Source: Streptococcus gallolyticus | Lineage (GTDB): Bacteria; Bacillota; Bacilli; Lactobacillales; Streptococcaceae | DNA: 64,000 nt | Reading direction: 5' to 3' | Assembly (NCBI GenBank): GCA_019794795.1 | Contig: JAIMFC010000002.1 | Span: 27,142-91,141 of the forward strand | Part shown: in pieces, positions 25,887 through 35,450 of the stretch | How positions within the stretch are numbered: the stretch's first letter is position 1 | Layout: each line of letters starts with the position of its first letter | The notes under the pieces: generated by a model | Database searches by the model: none | Told to the model about the DNA's origin: nothing | The model's input: only the letters and a program-made list of their open reading frames with translations | Translations under genes and position numbers: made by a program

Positions 25887-27422
25887 GTGTTAAAAGACAT
25901 GATTGAACGCATTGAGTATTTTGCTGAAAAACAAGCAGATTTTCCAGTCTATGATATTCTTGGTCAGGTACATACTTATGGTGAATTGAAGGCAGATTCG
26001 GATGCCTTTGCTAGCCACATTGATGGTCTTGGATTACCCGAAAAATCGCCAGTCCTCGTCTTTGGAGGGCAGGAGTATGAAATGCTTGCGACCTTTGTTG
26101 GTTTGACCAAATCAGGACATGCTTATATTCCGGTGGACCAACACTCGGCTCTCGAACGTGTAGAAGCTATTGTGGAAATCGCAGAGCCAAGTTTGATTGT
26201 AGCGATTGGTGACTTTCCACTTGAGAAAGTAGATTGTCCAGTCCTTACCTTGGACCAAGTGCAAGCCATTTTTCAAGAAAAAGTCAGCTATGAACTGACT
26301 CATCCAGTCAAAGGCAATGATAACTACTACATCATTTTCACATCTGGAACAACTGGTAAGCCTAAAGGGGTGCAAATTTCGCATGACAACCTTTTGAGCT
26401 TTACCGACTGGATGATTAGGGACAAGGAATTTGCCGTGCCAGAACGTCCACAGATGTTGGCACAACCGCCTTACTCCTTTGACTTGTCCGTTATGTACTG
26501 GGCACCGACCTTGGCTATGGGTGGAACGCTTTTCGCTCTTCCGAAAGAGGTGATCGGTGATTTCAAGCAACTCTTTGCGACGATCTTGACCTTGCCAATC
26601 GGTATTTGGACCTCAACACCGTCTTTCGCTGACATGGCACTCTTGTCGCCAGATTTTAATGCGGAAAATTTGCCACACTTGACGCATTTCTACTTTGATG
26701 GGGAAGAATTGACGGTTAAGACGGCTCAGAAATTGCGCCAGCGTTTTCCACAAGCTCGTATTATCAATGCCTATGGTCCGACGGAAGCAACAGTTGCCTT
26801 GTCAGCGGTAGCTATTACAGATGAAATGCTAGAAACCTGCACGCGCCTGCCAATCGGCTATACCAAAGATGACTCACCAACCTTTGTCATCGATGAAGAC
26901 GGAAAGGTCCTTCCAAATGGAGAACAAGGTGAAATCATCGTATCAGGTCCTGCTGTTTCCAAAGGTTACCTCAATAACCCTGAAAAAACGGCTGAAGCCT
27001 TCTTTGAGTTCCAAGGCTTACCAGCCTATCATACCGGTGACTTAGGCCGTATGACCGATGAGGGCTTGCTTCTTTACGGAGGTCGTATGGACTTCCAGAT
27101 AAAGTTTAATGGTTACCGTATTGAGCTAGAAGACGTTTCGCAAAACCTTAACAAATCCCAATACATCAAGTCGGCTGTGGCAGTGCCTCGTTACAATAAG
27201 GACCACAAGGTGCAGAATCTGTTGGCTTATGTACTCCTGAAAGAAGGAGTGAGTGACCAGTTTGAGCGTGATCTTGATATTACCAAGGCCATTAAAGAGG
27301 ACTTGAAAGATATTATGATGGACTACATGATGCCGTCCAAGTTCTTCTACCGTGACCAATTGCCCCTGACACCGAACGGGAAAATTGACATCAAAGGACT
27401 CATGGCTGAGGTGAATTCCTAA
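25887..27422 (+). CDS. dltA: D-alanine--D-alanyl carrier protein ligase
   Basis: The protein has 511 residues from GTG 25887 (AGGAGG at 25875-25880). Upstream in-frame ATGs lie inside dltX. It is an adenylate-forming enzyme that activates D-Ala with ATP and loads it onto DltC. The P-loop/A3 motif is [18 protein letters not shown]5 is [13 protein letters not shown]7 is [22 protein letters not shown] and A10 is [13 protein letters not shown] with the catalytic Lys. It is the first enzyme of teichoic-acid D-alanylation and is cytoplasmic. Confidence 0.97.
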   Translation: MLKDMIERIEYFAEKQADFPVYDILGQVHTYGELKADSDAFASHIDGLGLPEKSPVLVFGGQEYEMLATFVGLTKSGHAYIPVDQHSALERVEAIVEIAEPSLIVAIGDFPLEKVDCPVLTLDQVQAIFQEKVSYELTHPVKGNDNYYIIFTSGTTGKPKGVQISHDNLLSFTDWMIRDKEFAVPERPQMLAQPPYSFDLSVMYWAPTLAMGGTLFALPKEVIGDFKQLFATILTLPIGIWTSTPSFADMALLSPDFNAENLPHLTHFYFDGEELTVKTAQKLRQRFPQARIINAYGPTEATVALSAVAITDEMLETCTRLPIGYTKDDSPTFVIDEDGKVLPNGEQGEIIVSGPAVSKGYLNNPEKTAEAFFEFQGLPAYHTGDLGRMTDEGLLLYGGRMDFQIKFNGYRIELEDVSQNLNKSQYIKSAVAVPRYNKDHKVQNLLAYVLLKEGVSDQFERDLDITKAIKEDLKDIMMDYMMPSKFFYRDQLPLTPNGKIDIKGLMAEVNS

Positions 27423-28675
27423 TGGAACAATTTTTCACTAGTCTGCCTCATATGGATGCTTACGGGAATCCTCAGTACTTTGTCTATCTGATGATCGGTG
27501 TTCTTCCCATTTTTATCGGTCTTTTTTACAAGAAACGTTTTCCCATCTATGAAGCAGCCTTTAGTTTTATTTTTATCGTGCTGATGTTGACAGGAAAAAC
27601 GACAGATCAATTAGTATCCCTCTTGAAATTTATGGTCTGGCAGCTGGGGCTTATTTGGTCCTATAAAGTGTATCGGCTGAGGTTTAATCACAGCCTAGTC
27701 TTTTATCTCTGGACTCTTCTGTCTGTCTTGCCCCTTGTCTTTGTCAAGGTATCGCCCTTGATTTTGGAGCATAAATCGCTATTTGGATTCTTAGGAATTT
27801 CTTATATTACTTTCCGAACGGTTGGGATGATCATGGAGATGCGTGACGGTGTCCTCAAGACATTTACCTTCTGGGAATGCCTCCGCTTTCTTCTCTTTTT
27901 ACCAACCTTTACCAGTGGACCGATTGACCGTTTTAAGCGTTTCAATGATGATTATCAAGCGATTCCAGATCGAGAAGAGTTGCTCGTGATGTTGGAACGG
28001 TCAGTTTCCTATCTTATGCGTGGATTTGCTTATAAGTTTATTATTTCCTACTTTTTAGGACAGGTCTTGCTTCCACCGATAAGGGAAATGGCTTTGCAGA
28101 AAGGAGGGCTCTTTAACCTTCCAACCATTGGTGTTATGTATCTGTTTGGCTTGGATCTTTTCTTTGATTTTGCAGGCTACACCATGTTTGCTTTAGCCAT
28201 TTCAAATCTCATGGGCATTAAGAGTCCTATCAATTTTGACCAGCCCTTCAAATCTCGTGACCTCAAAGAATTTTGGAACCGTTGGCATATGAGTTTGTCT
28301 TTCTGGTTTCGTGATTTTGTCTTTATGCGCTTGGTTAAGGTCTTGGTCAAGCATAAGGTTTTTAAAAACCGTAATACCACTTCAAGTGTTGCCTACATTT
28401 TCAATATGTTATTGATGGGCTTTTGGCATGGGGTGACCTGGTATTATATCGCTTATGGGCTTTTTCATGGTCTAGGCTTGGTCATCAATGATGCCTGGCT
28501 TCGTAAGAAGAAACTCATTAACAAAGAACGGAAAGCGCAAGGGCTTCCTGCTTTGCCAGAAAACAAGTGGACACAAGCTTTGGGAATCTTTATCACCTTC
28601 AATGTGGTCATGATTTCCTTCCTCATTTTTTCAGGATTCCTAGACATGCTCTGGTTTCCGAAGGTTATTAAGTAA
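27422..28675 (+). CDS. dltB: DltB, MBOAT acyltransferase for D-alanyl export
   Basis: The protein has 417 residues and about eleven membrane segments. The MBOAT motif with the conserved His is FWHGVTWYYIAYGLFHG near residue 335. The signature FLLFLPTFTSGPIDRFKRF is also present. It takes D-Ala from DltC at the inner face and passes it across the membrane. ATG shares a base with the dltA stop (TAATG), giving tight coupling. Confidence 0.97.
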   Translation: MEQFFTSLPHMDAYGNPQYFVYLMIGVLPIFIGLFYKKRFPIYEAAFSFIFIVLMLTGKTTDQLVSLLKFMVWQLGLIWSYKVYRLRFNHSLVFYLWTLLSVLPLVFVKVSPLILEHKSLFGFLGISYITFRTVGMIMEMRDGVLKTFTFWECLRFLLFLPTFTSGPIDRFKRFNDDYQAIPDREELLVMLERSVSYLMRGFAYKFIISYFLGQVLLPPIREMALQKGGLFNLPTIGVMYLFGLDLFFDFAGYTMFALAISNLMGIKSPINFDQPFKSRDLKEFWNRWHMSLSFWFRDFVFMRLVKVLVKHKVFKNRNTTSSVAYIFNMLLMGFWHGVTWYYIAYGLFHGLGLVINDAWLRKKKLINKERKAQGLPALPENKWTQALGIFITFNVVMISFLIFSGFLDMLWFPKVIK

Positions 28676-28693
28676 TACAAAAGGAGTAATCGT

Positions 28694-28933
28694 ATGAATA
28701 GTAAAGAAGAAATTTTAGAAATTTTCCAAGACTTATTTATGGAAGATGTGTCAGAAATGTTGGATGAAGATCTGTTTGATGCGGGTGTTTTAGACAGTAT
28801 GGCAACTGTTGAGTTGATTGTGGAGTTGGAAGGTCACTTCGATATTGCCATTCCTGTTTCTGAATTTGGTCGTGACGACTGGAATACGGTTAATAAAATC
28901 ATTGCCGGTGTAGAGGAATTACGCAATGCCTAA
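28694..28933 (+). CDS. dltC: D-alanyl carrier protein
   Basis: The protein has 79 residues of an acyl-carrier-type fold. The phosphopantetheine attachment Ser is S35 in [12 protein letters not shown]. It is acidic overall, as expected. AAAGGAG precedes ATG. It accepts D-Ala from DltA and presents it to DltB. Confidence 0.97.
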   Translation: MNSKEEILEIFQDLFMEDVSEMLDEDLFDAGVLDSMATVELIVELEGHFDIAIPVSEFGRDDWNTVNKIIAGVEELRNA

Positions 28934-30200
28934 ACGTCTATGGCAGATTCTAGGGCCGCTTGTCTGTGCAGCAAGTTTAATTGTTCTTTTGTTAGCTATT
29001 ACGCCGACTAAGATTCATTATGATAAAGCAAGAGAAAAGGCAGATGCGTATTCTTTAGCCAAAACAGTTTTCAAAAGTCGTTTGAAAAAAGAGCGGGCGC
29101 TCAGTGATCTACAGCAGAATTTTGTTCCCTTTTTTGGGTCTAGTGAATGGTTGCGCATGGATGCCTTTCATCCAGCAGTTTTAGCGGAGAAATACCATCG
29201 TTCTTATACACCTTTTTTGCTTGGGCAAAGGGGCTCGGCTTCTATTAGTCATTATTTTAGCATGCAGCAGATGGACTATGCTTTGAAGGATAAAACGGCT
29301 GTTTACGTCATTTCTCCTCAGTGGTTTGTCAAAGGTGGGAGCAATCGTTCAGCCTTCCAGTCCTACTTTAGCAATGGGCAACTGGTTTCTTTCTTACAAG
29401 AGCAGACAGGAAGCAACTATGACAAGGTGGCGGCCAGACGCCTTCTGAGACTGCATCCTCAGATTGCTCATCGGGATTTGGTAGAAAAAGTGGCTAAGGG
29501 GCATGCATTTAGTCAGTCAGACAGAGAGTGGCTAGCCTTTCATGCAAGTTTGCTCAATAAAGAGGATTATTTCTTTGATTATTTTTCTCTAGGAAGTTGG
29601 ACAAGTCCATCCTTTGAAAAGCAGAAAGCACTGTTACCAGATGAATTTTCTTATGATAATTTGGCGCAACTGGCAACCATGATTGCCCAGTCAGAGACAG
29701 GAAATAATCAATTTGGTATTAAAAATGACTTTTATCGTCAGCGAATCGCTTCCCGCTTGAAAGAATTAAAAGGTGCTCAAAAGCAATTTTCTTATCTGTC
29801 TTCTCCCGAGTACACCGATCTTCAGCTGGTTTTGAAGGAATTTGCAGAATCAAATACCAATGTGCTTTTCGTCATTCCTCCTGTCAATGGGAAATGGGCT
29901 CGTTTTTCAGGACTGGATCAGACCATGTATGCCAAGTCAGTTGCCAAGATTAAGTACCAGTTGCAGAGTCAAGGTTTTACTCACATTGCTGATTTGTCAC
30001 AAGATGGCGATAAACCCTATTTTATGCAGGATACCATTCATCTAGGTTGGAATGGTTGGTTGGAGTTAGACAAGTACATTGAACCTTTTTTGACACAAAA
30101 ACAAGCAGCGCCAACTTACCAGCTCAATGATGCATTTTTAGAAAAATCATGGGCAGCCTATTCAGGTCAACCAGAGGATTTTCCTACAGATAAAAAGTAA
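28926..30200 (+). CDS. dltD: DltD, D-alanyl transfer protein
   Basis: The protein has 424 residues. One N-terminal transmembrane helix (about 7-26) anchors an extracellular SGNH-like domain. The catalytic Ser lies in [11 protein letters not shown] (about residue 72), with the Asp/His pair in [10 protein letters not shown] near the C-terminus. It completes transfer of D-Ala to teichoic acid on the outer face. It overlaps dltC by 8 nt and is the last gene of the operon. Confidence 0.96.
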   Translation: MPKRLWQILGPLVCAASLIVLLLAITPTKIHYDKAREKADAYSLAKTVFKSRLKKERALSDLQQNFVPFFGSSEWLRMDAFHPAVLAEKYHRSYTPFLLGQRGSASISHYFSMQQMDYALKDKTAVYVISPQWFVKGGSNRSAFQSYFSNGQLVSFLQEQTGSNYDKVAARRLLRLHPQIAHRDLVEKVAKGHAFSQSDREWLAFHASLLNKEDYFFDYFSLGSWTSPSFEKQKALLPDEFSYDNLAQLATMIAQSETGNNQFGIKNDFYRQRIASRLKELKGAQKQFSYLSSPEYTDLQLVLKEFAESNTNVLFVIPPVNGKWARFSGLDQTMYAKSVAKIKYQLQSQGFTHIADLSQDGDKPYFMQDTIHLGWNGWLELDKYIEPFLTQKQAAPTYQLNDAFLEKSWAAYSGQPEDFPTDKK

Positions 30201-30295
30201 AACAATTTTTAGCGACGAATGATTGAAGTTGCTAGAAGTTGTTTTCTTTTTTTAGGAGAAGGTGTATAATAGTCAAAACTAAGGAGGAGACGCTT

Positions 30296-31210
30296 ATGGT
30301 GAGAAAGGTCGGAATTATTGGAATGGGGCACGTGGGTTCAACAATAGTCCATGGTTTAATTGCTCAGGGAGCATTTGATGACTATGTTTTAATAGATATC
30401 AATGAGAAAAAATTGCTGGCAGATGCTGGAGATTTTGAAGATGCTGCAGCCAATCTCCCTCATCATGCGAATATTATCCTCAATGACTATGCAGCCTTGG
30501 CGGATGCAGATGTGGTCATTTCAGCTTTGGGAGATATTGCTCTCCAGGATAATCCTGATGCAGACCGTTTTGCAGAATTGCCTTTCACAGCCAGTCAGGT
30601 TCCGCAAGTCGCGGCTCAGTTGAAAGAGGTTGGCTTTGCAGGAATTTTGATTGTCATTTCAAATCCAGTTGATGTGGTGACGAGTCTCTATCAACATTAT
30701 ACTGGGCTACCAAAGGAGAAGGTCATCGGGACAGGAACCTTGTTAGATACAGCACGTATGAAACGAGCTGTGAGTCAGTATTTTGAGGTAGATGCTAGAA
30801 GTGTATCGGGTTACAATCTTGGTGAACATGGCAATTCCCAATTTACCGCATGGAGCCAAGTGCGGATCAAGGGGCAGGCTATTACCGAAATGGTAGAAGC
30901 GAGTGTTTTAGAAGAATTAACCCAAGAATCCATTGTTGGAGGGCACCGTGTCTTCTACGGGAAAAAATATACCAGCTACGGCATTGCCTCAGCCGCTATT
31001 CGACTAGCCTTGGCAGTGGTGTCAGATAGCCGAGAAGAATTACCAGTATCAACTTATTACCAGCCTCTCGAAACCTATCTGGGCTATCCAGCTATTGTCG
31101 GACGGTCAGGTATCATCGAGCAGGTCAAGCTCAATCTAACAGCAGCAGAAGAGGAAAAATTGGCAGCCTCTGCAGCCTTTATTCAGAAAAAATTTGCTGA
31201 AAGTTTGTAA
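30296..31210 (+). CDS. L-2-hydroxyisocaproate dehydrogenase-like enzyme (LDH/MDH family)
   Basis: The protein has 304 residues from ATG 30296 (AAGGAGGAGA upstream; an in-frame ATG at 30239 is not preceded by a site). The NAD-binding Rossmann start is VGIIGMGHVGSTIVHG, the catalytic Asp/Arg region is GTGTLLDTARMKRA, and the catalytic His is in YNLGEHGNSQFTAW. In true L-LDH the last motif is GEHGDS and the specificity loop differs. The loop GDIALQDNPDADR and the overall length point to the branched 2-hydroxyacid (HicDH) subgroup, which reduces 2-oxo acids such as 2-oxoisocaproate. TATAAT at 30265-30270 is the likely -10. Confidence 0.82.
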   Translation: MVRKVGIIGMGHVGSTIVHGLIAQGAFDDYVLIDINEKKLLADAGDFEDAAANLPHHANIILNDYAALADADVVISALGDIALQDNPDADRFAELPFTASQVPQVAAQLKEVGFAGILIVISNPVDVVTSLYQHYTGLPKEKVIGTGTLLDTARMKRAVSQYFEVDARSVSGYNLGEHGNSQFTAWSQVRIKGQAITEMVEASVLEELTQESIVGGHRVFYGKKYTSYGIASAAIRLALAVVSDSREELPVSTYYQPLETYLGYPAIVGRSGIIEQVKLNLTAAEEEKLAASAAFIQKKFAESL

Positions 31211-31240
31211 AGCTGAGGAGAGATTTCTCCCAGCTTTTTT
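31211..31240 (+). terminator. Terminator of the hydroxyacid dehydrogenase gene
   Basis: AGCTGAGGAGA gatt TCTCCCAGCT is followed by six T residues, directly after the stop codon. Confidence 0.9.
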
Positions 31241-31254
31241 CGAAAACGCTTCCT
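31241..31254 (+). promoter_or_regulatory. Weak cre-like site upstream of hprK
   Basis: CGAAAACGCTTCCT keeps the AAACGCTT core of the CcpA consensus but mismatches at both ends. An extended -10, TGGTATAAT (31282-31290), lies 28 bp downstream and serves hprK. Confidence 0.3.
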
Positions 31255-31317
31255 TGAATTTTCACAAATTAGTTCAAACTATGGTATAATAAAGTATTAG
31301 AAAAATGGAGGTAGTGT

Positions 31318-32256
31318 ATGACAGTTTTAGTCAAGGACTTGATGCAGCATGTGCGAGTTGATTGTGCCTATGGAACTGAAGAACTTTTAGAAAAAGTTGT
31401 TTCAACAGCGGATATCTCACGTCCAGGTCTTGAAATGACAGGTTATTTTGATTATTATTCACCAGAGCGGATTCAGTTGATTGGGATGAAGGAGTGGTCT
31501 TACCTGGTGTCTATGACCTCTCACAATCGCTACTCTGTCTTGAGCCGCATGTTCCAGCCAGAAACCCCCGTTGTAATTGTGGCGCGTGGCTTGGAAATTC
31601 CAGAAGAAATGTATCAAGCAGCCAAGGAAAAGGGGATCGCTATCCTTAGCGGAACGACGGCGACTAGCCGACTTTCAGGAGAATTGTCATCCTTCCTTGA
31701 TTCACGTTTGGCACAGCGGACTAGTGTTCATGGGGTGCTCATGGATATCTATGGTATGGGCGTACTGATTCAAGGGGATTCTGGTATCGGTAAGAGTGAG
31801 ACTGGTTTGGAACTGGTCAAGCGTGGTCACCGGATTGTTGCGGATGACCGTGTAGATGTTTTTGCTAAGGATGATGTGACTCTTTGGGGTGAACCTGCAG
31901 AAATCCTTCGTCACCTTTTGGAAATTCGAGGTGTTGGTATCATTGACATTATGAGCCTTTATGGGGCTAGCGCTGTCAAAGAGTCATCAGAAGTGCAATT
32001 GGCTGTCTACCTTGAAAATTACGAAACAGGTAAGGTCTTTGACCGTCTTGGAAATGGTGGTGATACCATTGAAATCGCGGGAATCACCATTCCTCAAATT
32101 CGTATTCCAGTTAAAACCGGTCGTAACATTTCTGTGGTCATCGAAGCAGCAGCTATGAACTACCGTGCCAAATTGATGGGATTTGACGCAACCAAAACCT
32201 TCGAAGATCGTTTGACAGCTCTCATTGAGAAAAATACAGAAGTGGGGGCAGACTAA
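31318..32256 (+). CDS. hprK: HPr kinase/phosphorylase
   Basis: The protein has 312 residues. The N-terminal domain is followed by the C-terminal kinase core with Walker [15 protein letters not shown] (about residues 153-166) and the signature [22 protein letters not shown]. The enzyme phosphorylates HPr on Ser46, producing the corepressor that CcpA (encoded at 39903) needs, and reverses this at low ATP or high Pi. GGAGG precedes ATG 31318. The stop overlaps the lgt start by one base (TAATG). Confidence 0.97.
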   Translation: MTVLVKDLMQHVRVDCAYGTEELLEKVVSTADISRPGLEMTGYFDYYSPERIQLIGMKEWSYLVSMTSHNRYSVLSRMFQPETPVVIVARGLEIPEEMYQAAKEKGIAILSGTTATSRLSGELSSFLDSRLAQRTSVHGVLMDIYGMGVLIQGDSGIGKSETGLELVKRGHRIVADDRVDVFAKDDVTLWGEPAEILRHLLEIRGVGIIDIMSLYGASAVKESSEVQLAVYLENYETGKVFDRLGNGGDTIEIAGITIPQIRIPVKTGRNISVVIEAAAMNYRAKLMGFDATKTFEDRLTALIEKNTEVGAD

Positions 32257-33032
32257 TGGATCCAATTGCTATCCAGTTGGGACCTGTTGCCATTCGTTGG
32301 TATGCGCTCTGTATCGTTTCAGGCTTGATGTTAGCAGTTTACTTGGCTTCTAAAGAAGCGCCGCGCAAAAAAATCTTATCGGATGATATTTTGGATTTTA
32401 TCCTTATTGCTTTTCCTTTGTCCATTATCGGTGCGCGTCTTTACTACGTCATCTTTTCTTGGGCAGATTATAAGGACAATTTGGGTGAGATTTTTGCCAT
32501 CTGGCATGGCGGTTTAGCTATTTATGGCGGTTTGCTGACAGGCTTACTTTGCCTCCTTCTCTTTACTCGTCACCGTTTTATTGAAACATGGGACTTTTTA
32601 GATATCACTGTTCCACCGGTGATGATTGCACAAGCAATTGGGCGTTGGGGGAATTTCTTCAATCAAGAAGCTTACGGGAAGGCGGTGAAAAGCCTGGATT
32701 ACCTTCCAGCCTTCATTCGAGATCAGATGTATATTGACGGTTCTTATCGTGTTCCCACCTTCCTTTACGAATCTGTCTGGAACCTGTTTGGATTTGTCCT
32801 TATTCTCATCTTACGACGTCGCCCCCGTTTCTTGAAGCAGGGTGAAATCACCTTCTTTTACATGATTTGGTACGGTATCGGCCGGATGATTATCGAAGGG
32901 ATGCGGACAGATAGCCTCATGTTGGGTGGCTTACGGGTTTCACAATGGTTGTCGGCAGGTTTGATTTTACTCGGATTGGCTCTTTGGGCTTACCGCCGTC
33001 GGGATAAGTCAATCCCTTACTATACTGCATAA
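32256..33032 (+). CDS. lgt: Prolipoprotein diacylglyceryl transferase
   Basis: The protein has 258 residues and seven transmembrane segments. Family motifs are [13 protein letters not shown] (about 84-96) and the Lgt signature [13 protein letters not shown] (about 129-141). It transfers diacylglycerol from phosphatidylglycerol to the lipobox Cys of prelipoproteins. The hprK-lgt order is conserved across Firmicutes, and the genes are translationally coupled. Confidence 0.97.
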   Translation: MDPIAIQLGPVAIRWYALCIVSGLMLAVYLASKEAPRKKILSDDILDFILIAFPLSIIGARLYYVIFSWADYKDNLGEIFAIWHGGLAIYGGLLTGLLCLLLFTRHRFIETWDFLDITVPPVMIAQAIGRWGNFFNQEAYGKAVKSLDYLPAFIRDQMYIDGSYRVPTFLYESVWNLFGFVLILILRRRPRFLKQGEITFFYMIWYGIGRMIIEGMRTDSLMLGGLRVSQWLSAGLILLGLALWAYRRRDKSIPYYTA

Positions 33033-33040
33033 GGAGTTTT

Positions 33041-33448
33041 ATGATGATTGAAATTGCTGTTTTATTAATTGCCCTTTCTTTTGTGGCTATCGCAGTTTAC
33101 CTAGTACTCTTGCTGAAAAAAATTGGTCAAGTTACAGATGAAGCACAACAAACGCTAAAAGTCTTGACGAGTGACCTTAATGTTACCCTCTACCAGACCA
33201 ATGAACTCTTGGCTAAGACCAATGTTTTAGTAGAAGATGTCAATGGCAAGGTACAGATCCTAGATCCCCTTTTTGTTGCTGTTGCGGATCTGTCAACTTC
33301 GGTATCAGACCTTAATTCTTCTGCTCGTGACTTAACAGTTAAGGCTAAAAATGCCGGACAGAGTACAGTCAAAGCAGGAACAGCCCTGTCAGCTCTTAAT
33401 ATCGTCTCATCACTTTTGAACAAGAAAGGAAAAAAAGACAATGGCTAA
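33041..33448 (+). CDS. DUF948 membrane protein (YtxG-like)
   Basis: The protein has 135 residues. One N-terminal transmembrane helix (IEIAVLLIALSFVAIAVYLVLLL) is followed by a helical/coiled-coil region rich in Val, Leu, Asp and Thr. AAGGAG precedes ATG 33041; the next codon is also ATG. It pairs with the downstream YtxH-type gene as ytxG-ytxH do in Bacillus, where they belong to a general-stress operon. The function is unknown. Confidence 0.88.
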   Translation: MMIEIAVLLIALSFVAIAVYLVLLLKKIGQVTDEAQQTLKVLTSDLNVTLYQTNELLAKTNVLVEDVNGKVQILDPLFVAVADLSTSVSDLNSSARDLTVKAKNAGQSTVKAGTALSALNIVSSLLNKKGKKDNG

Positions 33449-33881
33449 AAAAACAAGTATCTTAACAAGCCTCCTCTTAGGAGCAGCAGGCGGTGCAGCT
33501 GCGGCAGTTTTCTTGGCATCAGAAACAGGGAAAGTTGTGAAAAACAAAGTCACTAGCTTTGCCAAGGATTACCAAGAAAATTACGAAGAAATCAATGCTG
33601 AATTTGTCAACAAGGCGCAAGATTTGGGACAACAGGTCGTAGATAAATTTGATCAGGTCAAAACGCAGTTAGAAACAGGGGAGCTGACAGTGGATGATTT
33701 GATTCAATCAGGAAAAGAAAAAGCCCTGGCCCTCAAGGACCAGTCTTTGGAAAAAATTGACCAAGTAAAAGAAAAATTCGCTGAATCAGAAACAGCTGAA
33801 GTGGAAGTCCTCTCAGAAGATGTTTTTGAAGCAGTTGAAGAAGAAAAAGTCGTTCAAGACGACATTGAAATTAACTTGTAA
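33441..33881 (+). CDS. YtxH-domain protein
   Basis: The protein has 146 residues. The YtxH domain is at the N-terminus (ILTSLLLGAAGGAAAAVFLASETGKVVKNK): a short hydrophobic hairpin with GAAGG. A long, charged amphipathic helix and an acidic tail follow. It overlaps the DUF948 gene by 8 nt. It is probably membrane-associated; the role is unknown beyond the stress association of homologues. Confidence 0.88.
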   Translation: MAKKTSILTSLLLGAAGGAAAAVFLASETGKVVKNKVTSFAKDYQENYEEINAEFVNKAQDLGQQVVDKFDQVKTQLETGELTVDDLIQSGKEKALALKDQSLEKIDQVKEKFAESETAEVEVLSEDVFEAVEEEKVVQDDIEINL

Positions 33882-33920
33882 AAAAACGAAGTCGGAATTA
33901 TTTTCGACCTCGTTTTTTTT
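33881..33920. terminator. Bidirectional terminator between YtxH and DUF3270 genes
   Basis: AAAAAACGAAGTCG pairs with CGACCTCGTTTTTTTT. It overlaps the last codons of the leftward gene. Confidence 0.85.
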
Positions 33921-34209
33921 GTTGAATTCGTTTGTATTCTGCTTTTAGCCCTATTTGAACCAATTTGAGTCCCCAAAGCCCTGTAGCTGTTGCCAAAATA
34001 AAGGCAAAGAAGGCTGGAATGCCAAGTGATAGGTAGATATAGGCTGAAATGACAGTCAAAATACTAAAAATAGCGATATTGACAAAAAAGAGTACCTCTT
34101 TTAATTGTTCTCTTCGTGTATTCTTTTCTTTATATTCTTGGTAACTAGCCTGTTTCTCTTGCGGGATATACTCTTCAAACTGGTCAGGCCGATATTGTCT
34201 AAGTGCCAT
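33898..34209 (-). CDS. DUF3270 family membrane protein
   Basis: The protein has 103 residues. A charged N-terminus (MALRQYRPDQFEEYIPQEK) is followed by two transmembrane helices (FFVNIAIFSILTVISAYIYL and PAFFAFILATATGLWGLKL) and a very basic tail. The family is restricted to streptococci and has no known function. It has AAAGGAG before ATG and is divergent from the U32 gene. Confidence 0.82.
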   Translation of the reverse strand: MALRQYRPDQFEEYIPQEKQASYQEYKEKNTRREQLKEVLFFVNIAIFSILTVISAYIYLSLGIPAFFAFILATATGLWGLKLVQIGLKAEYKRIQQKKRGRK

Positions 34210-34258
34210 ATCGTCTCCTTTAATGCTTTACAATAATATCATAATATTGCTTTCTTTA

Positions 34259-34276
34259 TGTAACAGTAATGTTACA
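34259..34276. promoter_or_regulatory. Perfect palindrome between the DUF3270 and U32 genes
   Basis: TGTAACA GTAA TGTTACA, with a further GTATTACA half-site 8 bp downstream. It is placed between divergent genes, as an operator would be. The regulator is unknown. Confidence 0.4.
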
Positions 34277-34366
34277 AAAGTATTACAAAAGGCAAAATTC
34301 ACATGAGAAAAGTCAGAACATTAAAATTCTAATCTTTCCTTAAATTTTAAGGAGGAATTTGATATA

Positions 34367-35305
34367 ATGAACTTTATGAAAAAAATTATTATTACAGCAA
34401 CAGCTGAAAGTGTGGAGCAGGTCAAAGAGCTGCTTGCCGCAGGTGTTGACCGCATTTATGTGGGAGAAGCAGATTACGCACTGCGCCTTCCAAAAACTTT
34501 TTCATATGATGAATTGCGTGAAATTGCCCAACTAGTGCATGCAGCAGGAAAGGAGCTGACAGTGGCGGCCAACGCCCTTATGCACCAAGACATGATGGAC
34601 AATATCAAGCCTTTCATGGAATTGATGAAGGAAATTCAAGTGGATTATTTGGTGGTAGGAGATGCGGGTGTCTTCTATATTAATAAACGCGATGGTTACA
34701 ATTTTAAACTCATCTATGATACTTCCGTTTTTGTGACGTCTAGTCGTCAGATTAACTTTTGGAAGGAACATGGAGCTGTCGAAGCAGTTTTGGCGCGTGA
34801 AATTCCGTCTGAAGAACTCTTTGATATTGCAGAAAATTTGGACATACCAGCTGAGATTTTGGTCTATGGAGCTTCCGTTATCCACCATTCAAAACGCTCT
34901 TTGTTACAAAATTACTACAATTTTACAAAGGCTGATGAAACGGATAAGTCCAAAGAACGCGGTCTCTTCTTAGCAGAGCCGACAGATCCAGATAGCCACT
35001 ATTCTATTTTTGAGGACAAACACGGCACTCATATCTTTATCAACAATGATATCGACATGATGACCAAGTTACTGGAATTGGATGCCCATGGTTACCACAA
35101 TTGGAAATTGGATGGGGTCTTCTGTCCAGGTCAAAACTTTGTTGAAATCGCAAAAATCTTTATCCAAGCCCGTGATTTGATGGAAAAAGGTGAGTTTAGT
35201 CAAGACCAAGCCTTTGTCTTGGATGAGCAAATTCGCAAATTCCACCCTAAAGAGCGTGGTTTAGATACTGGTTTCTACGAGTACGCTCGTAATAAAGTAA
35301 AATAA
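34367..35305 (+). CDS. U32-family protein, TrhP1-like (tRNA ho5U34 synthesis)
   Basis: The protein has 312 residues. It is a TIM-barrel U32 collagenase-like family member with KIIITATAESVEQVKELLAAGVDRIYVGEADYALRLP and YNFKLIYDTSVFVTSSRQINFW. Historically annotated as peptidase U32. The Bacillus subtilis pair YrrN/YrrO (309 and 422 residues) was renamed TrhP1/TrhP2 for prephenate-dependent 5-hydroxyuridine formation on tRNA; size and tandem order match here (312 and 429). The start may be ATG 34367 (GGAGGA 11 nt upstream) or ATG 34376. Function by homology only. Confidence 0.8.
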   Translation: MNFMKKIIITATAESVEQVKELLAAGVDRIYVGEADYALRLPKTFSYDELREIAQLVHAAGKELTVAANALMHQDMMDNIKPFMELMKEIQVDYLVVGDAGVFYINKRDGYNFKLIYDTSVFVTSSRQINFWKEHGAVEAVLAREIPSEELFDIAENLDIPAEILVYGASVIHHSKRSLLQNYYNFTKADETDKSKERGLFLAEPTDPDSHYSIFEDKHGTHIFINNDIDMMTKLLELDAHGYHNWKLDGVFCPGQNFVEIAKIFIQARDLMEKGEFSQDQAFVLDEQIRKFHPKERGLDTGFYEYARNKVK

Positions 35306-35315
35306 TATCGTATTG

Positions 35316-35401
35316 CTGACCATGAAGTTACTATTAAACAGGACATGGTCAGTGAAAAAACTAGCTTCCCACTCTAAAAAATATCGTTTTAGAGTGAGAA
35401 G
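35316..35401 (+). repeat. Two hairpins in the gap between the U32 genes
   Basis: CTGACCATG (35316-35324) pairs with CATGGTCAG (35344-35352). CTTCCCACTCTAAAA (35365-35379) pairs with TTTTAGAGTGAGAAG (35387-35401). Neither is followed by a T run, so they look like mRNA processing or spacing structures rather than terminators. Confidence 0.5.
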
Positions 35402-35450
35402 TGTCGAAAGACCTTAATTCAACCTATCTTGTAAATAGAAAGAATAAAAT

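Noticed and set aside
30296-31210. Assignment as L-lactate dehydrogenase
   Set aside because: It has GEHGNS instead of GEHGDS, a different specificity loop and a shorter protein; it fits 2-hydroxyisocaproate dehydrogenase-like enzymes.
34363-34368. TATAAT overlapping the TrhP1-like start codon as a promoter
   Set aside because: It lies downstream of the GGAGGA ribosome site and overlaps the ATG, so it cannot drive this gene from its chosen start. Probably chance in AT-rich DNA.
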